This document shows, in pieces, positions 58,506-64,000 of a stretch of 64,000 nt of DNA; position 1 is the stretch's first letter, and the number at the start of each line of letters is the position of its first letter. The translations under genes were made by a program, and so were the position numbers. This DNA is from Falsiroseomonas stagni DSM 19981 (GTDB taxonomy: Bacteria; Pseudomonadota; Alphaproteobacteria; Acetobacterales; Acetobacteraceae): NCBI RefSeq assembly GCF_900114315.1, contig NZ_FOSQ01000007.1, positions 33,379-97,378 of the forward strand, written 5' to 3'. The notes under the pieces are model-generated. The model saw nothing but the letters and a program-made list of their open reading frames with translations, had not been told where the DNA came from and did no database searches.

Positions 58506-58535
58506 TGCCATGGCCCCGCAAGGCGGGAGCGGGGC

Positions 58536-60095
58536 ATGAAGACGATCCTTCACGGTGCGGTGGCCTTGATGCTGGCGGCGATGCCAGCCCTGGCGCAGCG
58601 CCTGACCATCGGCGTCAGCGCGGCGCCGACCTCGGTCGATCCGCATTTCCACAACGGAACCTCCACCCAGACGCTCAGCTACAATCTGTTCGACACCCTG
58701 TTCCTGCTGACGCCAGAGGTATCGGTGGCGCCGGGGCTCGCCCTGTCCTGGCGCCCGATCGCGGAGACGGTGTGGGAGATCAAGCTGCGGCCGAATGTCC
58801 GCTGGACGGATGGCCGGCCCTTCACCGCGGACGACGTCGCCTTCACCGTGCAGCGCGCGCCCAACGTGCCCAACACGACGGGCGGCTATGGCGGCGCGGT
58901 GCGCCCCATCACGCGGGTGGAGGTGGTGGATGCGCTGACCATCCGCTTCCACACCAACGGCCCGGCGCCGAACCTGGCGGTGGATATGTCGGGCCTTGCC
59001 ATCGTGTCCCGCCGCGCCGGAGAGGGTGCGACGACCGAGGACTACAATACCGGCCGCGCCGCCATCGGCACCGGCGCCTATCGCCTGGTGCGCTATTCCA
59101 CCAATGAACAGACGGAGCTTGTCCGGAACGAGGATTGGTGGGGGCCGAGGCCCGACTGGGACAGCGCCATCATCAAGTACCTGCCCAACGCGGCGGCGCG
59201 CACGGCGGCGCTGCTGTCGGGCACGGTCGACCTGATCGACACGCCATCGCCGAACGACCTGCCCCGCCTGCAATCCGACCCGCGCTTCGCCGTCCATTCG
59301 CGCCAGGGGATGCGGCTGATCTACCTGGCGCCGAACCAGGCGGCGGAGGTCGCGCCCTTCGTGACGGACCATGAAGGCCGCCCCCTGCCCCGCAACCCGC
59401 TGCGCGACCAGCGCGTGCGCCAGGCGCTCTCCATCGCCATCAACCGCGCGGGGCTGGCGGACCGGGTGATGCAGAACACGGCGACACCCAATGGCCAGTG
59501 GATGCCGTCCTTCTCCCCGGCCTACAACCCGGATGTGCCGGTCCCGGCCTTCGACCCCGAACGCGCGCGGCGGCTGCTGGCGGAGGCCGGCTATCCCCAG
59601 GGTTTCCGGATCACCGTGCATGTCTCCGCCACGTCACGCCCCACGGATTCCATCGCGGCGCAGGCGATCGGGCAGATGTGGACGCGGATCGGCGTGCAGA
59701 CGCAGGTGGAGGCCGTGCCCTTCGCGGCCTATGCGGCGCGGGCGGCGAACCTGGAATACGCGGTCTCCATGTTCGGCTGGGCCAGCCAGACCCATGCGGG
59801 CTATGCGCTGGTCAACCTGTTCAACACCTATAGCCGGGAAAGGCTGACCGGCGCCTTCAACCGGTCCGGCTATTCCAACCCCGCCCTCGATGCGCTGACG
59901 GACCGCGCGCTGACCACGCTGGATGACGGGCAGAGGGACGGGATGCTGCGCCAGGCCGTCGCGATGGCGATGGAGGATGTGGGGATCATTCCCCTCTACC
60001 AGATGACGAATTTCTGGGCCTCCCGCCGCGGCGTGACCTATGGGGCGACGGGCTACGACTACACCCGCATCACCCAGGCGCGGATTTCAAGATGA
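58536..60095 (+). CDS. ABC transporter substrate-binding protein, family 5 (peptide/nickel type)
   Basis: A 519-residue exported binding protein. The signal peptide KTILHGAVALMLAAMPALA is followed by QRLTIGVSAAPTSVDPHFHN. Family segments are WEIKLRPNVRWTDGRPFTAD, IGTGAYRLVRYSTNEQTELV and VRQALSIAINRAGLADRVMQ. It is alone without its permease or ATPase genes. It resembles the protein at 35473, for example in LLAEAGYP and the NEDWWGPRP / NEDYWGPRP stretches. It overlaps the 3' end of the convergent MFS gene. Confidence 0.92.
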   Translation: MKTILHGAVALMLAAMPALAQRLTIGVSAAPTSVDPHFHNGTSTQTLSYNLFDTLFLLTPEVSVAPGLALSWRPIAETVWEIKLRPNVRWTDGRPFTADDVAFTVQRAPNVPNTTGGYGGAVRPITRVEVVDALTIRFHTNGPAPNLAVDMSGLAIVSRRAGEGATTEDYNTGRAAIGTGAYRLVRYSTNEQTELVRNEDWWGPRPDWDSAIIKYLPNAAARTAALLSGTVDLIDTPSPNDLPRLQSDPRFAVHSRQGMRLIYLAPNQAAEVAPFVTDHEGRPLPRNPLRDQRVRQALSIAINRAGLADRVMQNTATPNGQWMPSFSPAYNPDVPVPAFDPERARRLLAEAGYPQGFRITVHVSATSRPTDSIAAQAIGQMWTRIGVQTQVEAVPFAAYAARAANLEYAVSMFGWASQTHAGYALVNLFNTYSRERLTGAFNRSGYSNPALDALTDRALTTLDDGQRDGMLRQAVAMAMEDVGIIPLYQMTNFWASRRGVTYGATGYDYTRITQARISR

Positions 60096-61253
60096 CCGGC
60101 GCCCCGTGATCGCCAGCACCGCGCCGACCATGCCGAAGCCTGCCGCCAGGGGCGCAAAACCGGGAAAACCGAAGGTGGCGATGACGATGCCGCCAAGGCT
60201 CGCCGCGCCGAGCCAGCCGAAGGCGGCGCTGGTGACGTTCAGGCCGAGCACGGTGCCGCGCACCTCATCCGGCACATTCGCCAGCGCGGCCATCAGGCTG
60301 GGGCGCGCCACCGCGGCGCAGAAGACGAAGACGAAGCCGAGCGCGACGGACCCCGCCAGCCCGCTGGTCCAGAGGAAGAGCGGCACCGCCATGCCGGATG
60401 CCGCGACCATCGCCCCCGCATAGGTCACGCGCCGGTCCGGCAGCCGGTCCGCCAACTGCCCGCCCACGATGGTGCCGAGGATGTTGCCCAGCGCGAAGAT
60501 CGCCAGCGGGATCGCGAGCGTCGCCAGCGGGACGCCATAGGTCGCTTGCAGGAAGGTCGCGAAGAAGACGACCGCCAGGCCGTAGCAGCTTCGCTCCGCC
60601 ACCCCCATCGCCAGAAGGCGCAGCACGAGGGGCGACATCGCCGCGCGGTAGCTGACACTGGGCTTGCGGCCCCCCGCGGGCACCGCCGCCGGGCGGCCCG
60701 TGGTGGCGAAGAGGCCGAGCGCGGCCAGCAGCGTCACCGCCGCGACGCACCAGTTCACGCCGCGCCAGCCGATGAAGGCGCCGAGCCAGGCCGCCAGCGG
60801 CACGCCGACCAGCAGCGCCATGGACTGCCCGGCAATGACCCAGCCCAGCGCCCGGCCCCTCTGCCGGTCCGCGACGCGGGAGGAGACTTCCGCCATCAGC
60901 GCGCCGGTGGCGGTACCGGCGGAGGCGCCGGCCAGGGTTGCGCAGATCGCCACCCCCATGAAGCCGCTGGAGACCGCGACGCCCATCGTCCCCAGCGCCA
61001 GGCCGATCGGCCCCAGCACCAGGAAGGGCCGGCGCCCGAAGCGGTCGGACAGCGCGCCGGCCATCAGCGAGGCGCTGCCCCAGGCGATGGAGGTGAAGGC
61101 CATCACATTGGCCGTCAGCGTCAGGCTCGCCCCCAGGTCGCGCGCCATGTCCAGCAGGAAGGGCGCGCGCGTCGTGCCGCTGGCGGAGGCCGCGAACATG
61201 GCGAGGCATGCCGCGGCGATCAGCGCCCAGGGGAGGCGCTGCTGGACTGTCAG
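60087..61253 (-). CDS. MFS transporter, probably with a CTG start
   Basis: A 388-residue major facilitator with about twelve hydrophobic segments. The loop-2 motif is LMAGALSDRFGRRPFLVLGP. The first ATG (61199) would cut the first helix in half. Reading upstream in frame gives LTVQQRLPWALIAAACLAMF, a normal MFS start, and the only candidate start codon is CTG 61253. That codon overlaps the esterase stop as CTGA, just as other genes here overlap as ATGA. A CTG start is unusual. Substrate unknown; efflux of small organic compounds is common in this group. Confidence 0.8.
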   Translation of the reverse strand: MTVQQRLPWALIAAACLAMFAASASGTTRAPFLLDMARDLGASLTLTANVMAFTSIAWGSASLMAGALSDRFGRRPFLVLGPIGLALGTMGVAVSSGFMGVAICATLAGASAGTATGALMAEVSSRVADRQRGRALGWVIAGQSMALLVGVPLAAWLGAFIGWRGVNWCVAAVTLLAALGLFATTGRPAAVPAGGRKPSVSYRAAMSPLVLRLLAMGVAERSCYGLAVVFFATFLQATYGVPLATLAIPLAIFALGNILGTIVGGQLADRLPDRRVTYAGAMVAASGMAVPLFLWTSGLAGSVALGFVFVFCAAVARPSLMAALANVPDEVRGTVLGLNVTSAAFGWLGAASLGGIVIATFGFPGFAPLAAGFGMVGAVLAITGRRSS

Positions 61254-62284
61254 CGGTACAACCCCTGCGCCGCCAGCCAGTCCTGGATCAGCCCCGCCAC
61301 CGCATCGCCGTTGCGGTCCATCATGACCATGTGGCTGTTGCCGCGGATGCCGCGGGATGGCAGGTCCACATCCTCCACGCTGCCGCCGGCGTCCCGCACC
61401 AGCGCGGAGAAGCGGCGCGCATTGGTGCGGATGACGGACCAGCGCGGGTCGGCATCGACATAATCGCCATAGACCAGCAACTGGGGAATGCCGCGGAGCT
61501 TCGCCGCTTCCGCCGCCACGCCCGTGCCGGCGGGTTCCACCAGCACCAGCGCGCGGAACAGGTCCGGCCGCCTTTGCGCGACCTGCCAGGCGAAGGCGCC
61601 GCCCTGGCTGTGGGCGATGACGACCGACGGCCCGGTGCGCTCCAGCAGCGCGATATAGGCGGCGATCACATCCTCATCCGTGTCGAGGTAGCGCGGCACC
61701 ACCTGGCGCATGAAGTTCAGATAGCTGGCCTGGTCGGTCGGGAACTGGTTGCCGGGCAGCACCGTGCCGCGGGCGTGGGAGCCCGCGCCATCGCCGATGC
61801 GGAAACGCTCCCACGGGTTGGCGGTGGGCAGGTGCAGCGGGGGCGAATAGATCTCCGGCGACATGGCGGCGCCGCTGCGGCCGCGCTCCACCGCATCCGT
61901 CACATAGGTGGTCCAGCCGCGGCGGAGGAAGAAATGCTCCCAGCCCTCCCGCCCATCCGGCGTCGTCTCATAGGTCACGCCGGTCAGGTAGGCGCCGTGC
62001 CAGAGCATGAGGGGCGCGCTGCCGCGAGTCGGCGCCGGGACCATGAAGCGGGCATACATCTGGCCCACGACATGCACGCCATTGGGGTCGATGCGCAGCG
62101 GCGCGCCGCCGACGGTCGGCAGGTATTCCCGCACCGGGCGGCCGGAGAGTTCCACCAGGCGACCACCGACATGGAAAGAGCCGAAGCGTTCCAGCGTGAT
62201 CGGACCTGTGGCCTGCGCCTGCGCGAGGCCCGGCGCCAGCATCGCGGCACCGAGTGCCAGCGCGCGCCATCCCGTGATGCTCAT
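61250..62284 (-). CDS. Secreted alpha/beta hydrolase (esterase-like)
   Basis: A 344-residue exported hydrolase. Signal peptide ITGWRALALGAAMLAPGLAQ is cut near AQA. LMLWHGAYLTGVTYETTPDG gives the oxyanion region, the nucleophile is in VVIAHSQGGAFAWQVAQ (about residue 215), and the catalytic His is probably in GNSHMVMMDRNG (about 315). Start chosen at 62284 with AAGGAAG upstream. Such proteins are often annotated as alpha/beta hydrolases or esterases. It is the first gene of a pair with the MFS transporter. Substrate unknown. Confidence 0.85.
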   Translation of the reverse strand: MSITGWRALALGAAMLAPGLAQAQATGPITLERFGSFHVGGRLVELSGRPVREYLPTVGGAPLRIDPNGVHVVGQMYARFMVPAPTRGSAPLMLWHGAYLTGVTYETTPDGREGWEHFFLRRGWTTYVTDAVERGRSGAAMSPEIYSPPLHLPTANPWERFRIGDGAGSHARGTVLPGNQFPTDQASYLNFMRQVVPRYLDTDEDVIAAYIALLERTGPSVVIAHSQGGAFAWQVAQRRPDLFRALVLVEPAGTGVAAEAAKLRGIPQLLVYGDYVDADPRWSVIRTNARRFSALVRDAGGSVEDVDLPSRGIRGNSHMVMMDRNGDAVAGLIQDWLAAQGLYR

Positions 62285-62411
62285 GTGGCTTCCTTCCCCT
62301 TCAGGTGACGCGCAGCATCCTCCCGGCGGGGCGGCCTGGGAAGCCAGGGGGAGTGGCGCGCGCGCCTCAGCGGCGCAAGACTGCGCCCCAGACCGAGGAG
62401 GAAACCGCCCG

Positions 62412-63380
62412 ATGAGGCTCCATCGCCGTGCGCTGATCGCGCTTGCCGCCACCCCTGCCCTGCCGGCGCTGGCGCAGGGAAGCGCCTGGCCGCAGCGGCC
62501 TGTCCGCGTCGTCGTCCCCTACCCGCCCGGCGGCAGCAACGATGCGGTGGCGCGGCCGCTGGCGGAGATCATGCAGCGACGGCTGGGCCAGCCCTTCGTC
62601 ATCGACAACAGGCCAGGCGCCGGCAGCACCATCGGATCGGCGGAGGTCGCCCGCGCGCCGGCGGATGGGCATGTGCTGATGGTCACCTCCTCCACCTTCG
62701 CCACCAGCGCGGCGGTGCAGCGCACGCCCTATGACGCCGCCCAGGATTTCGAGATGGTGGCCCTTCTGGCCACCGCGCCGCTGGTCGTGATCGCCGCACC
62801 GGGCTTCCCCGCCAATACGCTGGCGGAGGCCGTGGCCTATATCCGCGCCAATCCCGGCAAGGTGGATTACGGATCCTCCGGCCCCGGCAGCATCAACCAG
62901 CTGGCGACGGAGCTGTTCGCGCGGGAAGCGGGCGGGTTGCAGATGTCCCACGTGCCCTATCGCGGCATGGGCCCGGCGACGACGGATCTGGTGGCGGGGA
63001 CCATCCAGCTGATCTTCACGACCATGCCCTCCGCCGCCGGTGTCATCCAGGGCGGGCGGGTGAAGGTGCTGGGCTGGACGTCGGAACAGCGCCCGGCCAA
63101 CGGGCCGCCCGGGCCGACGCCGCGCGAATCCGGCCTGCCCAATTACGAGGCCGGGATCTGGTGGGGGCTGCTGGCGCGCCGCGGCCTGCCGGCGGAGGTG
63201 CGCGCCCTGGTCAATGCGACGGCCAATGAGGCGCTGGCCGACCCGCGCCTGGCGAACTACCTGGCGACCGAGGGTGCCCGCCCCGGGAGCGGCGACGCCG
63301 CCTCCGCCGACCGCTTCCTGCAGGCCGACCTGGCGCGCTGGAAAGCGGTGGCGACCGCCGCGAACATCCGCGTGGAGTGA
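62412..63380 (+). CDS. Bug family tripartite tricarboxylate transporter substrate-binding protein
   Basis: A 322-residue exported binding protein. The signal sequence RLHRRALIALAATPALPALA ends in QGS. The mature start is RPVRVVVPYPPGGSNDAVAR, followed by VIDNRPGAGSTIGSAEVARA. It is divergent from the esterase gene across 127 bp. As with the other four Bug proteins, no membrane partner lies in the window. Followed by a strong GC hairpin. Confidence 0.93.
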   Translation: MRLHRRALIALAATPALPALAQGSAWPQRPVRVVVPYPPGGSNDAVARPLAEIMQRRLGQPFVIDNRPGAGSTIGSAEVARAPADGHVLMVTSSTFATSAAVQRTPYDAAQDFEMVALLATAPLVVIAAPGFPANTLAEAVAYIRANPGKVDYGSSGPGSINQLATELFAREAGGLQMSHVPYRGMGPATTDLVAGTIQLIFTTMPSAAGVIQGGRVKVLGWTSEQRPANGPPGPTPRESGLPNYEAGIWWGLLARRGLPAEVRALVNATANEALADPRLANYLATEGARPGSGDAASADRFLQADLARWKAVATAANIRVE

Positions 63381-63387
63381 TGCCAAG

Positions 63388-63426
63388 GGGCGCGGCGGGG
63401 GGCGCCGCAGCGCGCCCCCCGCGCCC
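63388..63426. terminator. GC hairpin between convergent Bug and RTX genes
   Basis: GGGGGGCGC (63397-63405) pairs with GCGCCCCCC (63412-63420), and GGGCGC (63388-63393) with GCGCCC (63421-63426), with a three-base bulge and a six-base loop. It occupies the 49-bp gap between two convergent stops. There is no U-tract. Likely a bidirectional terminator. Confidence 0.55.
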
Positions 63427-63429
63427 TGG

Positions 63430-64000
63430 CTACAGGATGAAATCCGTGGCTGTCAGGGCCAGCAGGCCGTTGAAGCGGATCACCATCTCCGCCTCGCCAC
63501 CCGATCCGTCATCGAAGCCGGCATAGGTATCCGTGCCGTCCTGCCAGGTGCGGGCCTGCGCGACGCCGGTGCCGGTGAAGCCGGCGCTGCCGATCCAGAG
63601 GAAGGCCTGGTTGCCCGGCGCGGCACTCGGATCGATGGCGTCGACCTGGACGCGGTCCTGTCCCCGGCTGAAGTCGAGGATGATGTCGGGCGATGCCGCC
63701 TGGCTGCTGTCAAGCGCGTTGAAGAAGAAGCGATCCAGGCCCGTGCCGCCGACCAGCGTATCGGCGCCAAGGCCGCCACTCAGCGTGTCATTGCCCACAC
63801 CGCCATCCAGGACATTCGCGCCGGCATTGCCGGTCAGCGTATTGGCGAGGGCATTGCCCGTGCCATCCAGGTCTCCCGCGCCGGTCAGCCGCAGCTGCTC
63901 CACATCCGCGCCCAGCATATAGTCGATGGAGGCGGTGACACGGTCGATGCCGCCATCCGCGGCCTCCTCCACCACATCGCCGATGGCATCGACCACGTAG
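63430..64000 (-). CDS. RTX/hemolysin-type calcium-binding repeat protein, C-terminal part
   Basis: The last 190 residues of a larger protein that continues past the window edge. It contains serralysin-like NALANTLTGNAGANVLDGGV and GNDTLSGGLGADTLVGGTGL, glycine/aspartate nonapeptide repeats (G-G-x-G-x-D) that bind calcium. Before them lies the usual YMLGADVEQLRLTGAGDLDG segment. After the repeats comes LDRFFFNALDSSQAASPDII and a C-terminal secretion region ending LTATDFIL. Such tails mark type I-secreted proteins. The catalytic or adhesive part is not visible. Confidence 0.88.
   Translation of the reverse strand, partial: YVVDAIGDVVEEAADGGIDRVTASIDYMLGADVEQLRLTGAGDLDGTGNALANTLTGNAGANVLDGGVGNDTLSGGLGADTLVGGTGLDRFFFNALDSSQAASPDIILDFSRGQDRVQVDAIDPSAAPGNQAFLWIGSAGFTGTGVAQARTWQDGTDTYAGFDDGSGGEAEMVIRFNGLLALTATDFIL

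Overview
The window is a very GC-rich, densely coded chromosomal segment of an alphaproteobacterium. The most likely source is the Acetobacteraceae (Roseomonas-like). Supporting signs are many Bug-type (tripartite tricarboxylate) solute-binding proteins, an alphaproteobacterial-style ornithine decarboxylase plus homospermidine synthase, ATGA start/stop overlaps between genes, GTG starts, and a BciB-like F420-hydrogenase-beta-family protein. No rRNA, tRNA, CRISPR array, transposase or phage gene was seen. The genus is an inference.

Layout. 1-2830 (+): queuosine block (3' end of queG, queC, a VUT/YhhQ-type transporter), then a class I glutamine amidotransferase and a GNAT acetyltransferase. 2891-10166 (-): RraA-like protein, Bug protein, Pht5-like binding protein, two-subunit molybdenum hydroxylase, second Bug protein, flavodoxin-fold oxidoreductase and cupin; a paralogous oxidoreductase lies divergently at 10238. 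10821-14794 (-): cytosine-deaminase-like amidohydrolase with an NMT1/SsuA-type ABC importer. 15057-18943 (+): PotA/PotD-like ABC importer whose two permeases are fused, closed by a clear intrinsic terminator. 19112-26969 (+): HyuA/HyuB, Bug, class II aldolase, Bug, cupin and a dihydroorotate-dehydrogenase-like enzyme, with an IclR regulator facing them. 27786-29821: kynureninase-like gene and tryptophan 2,3-dioxygenase diverging from a perfect palindromic operator. 30124-34175 (+): polyamine block (ureohydrolase, a structured ~500-nt leader, ornithine decarboxylase, homospermidine synthase). 34198-45246: a mixed set including a methyltransferase, peptide-binding protein, FadR-type regulator, SDRs, 2-hydroxyacid dehydrogenase, OsmC, RraA, BciB-like protein and small proline-rich proteins. 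45443-53945: an aldo/keto reductase fused to a RidA domain, a second aldo/keto reductase, and a branched-chain-amino-acid-type ABC importer. 54375-60095: YrdC-like protein, then BKACE, pcaH, pcaG, a hydroxyacid dehydrogenase and a peptide-type binding protein. 60087-64000: MFS transporter, esterase, fifth Bug protein, and the 3' end of an RTX/hemolysin-repeat protein.

Most of the window is small-molecule uptake and catabolism: aromatic acids, N-heterocycles, hydantoin/oxoproline-type compounds, amino acids and polyamines. Five Bug proteins occur without any TctA/TctB membrane partner.

The most unusual signal is a short structured repeat, found three times (197-283, 2201-2287, and 25474-25561 in reverse). 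It consists of four consecutive hairpins whose stems differ in sequence but keep pairing, while specific loop bases and linkers are conserved. Two copies lie inside coding sequences (N-termini of queC and the GNAT gene). They are read in the same frame and are both exactly 29 codons long despite differing internal spacing. The intergenic copy is 88 bp. This resembles a protein-tolerated palindromic element. A second notable structure is the ornithine decarboxylase leader, where a long hairpin captures the Shine-Dalgarno sequence and competes with an alternative hairpin.
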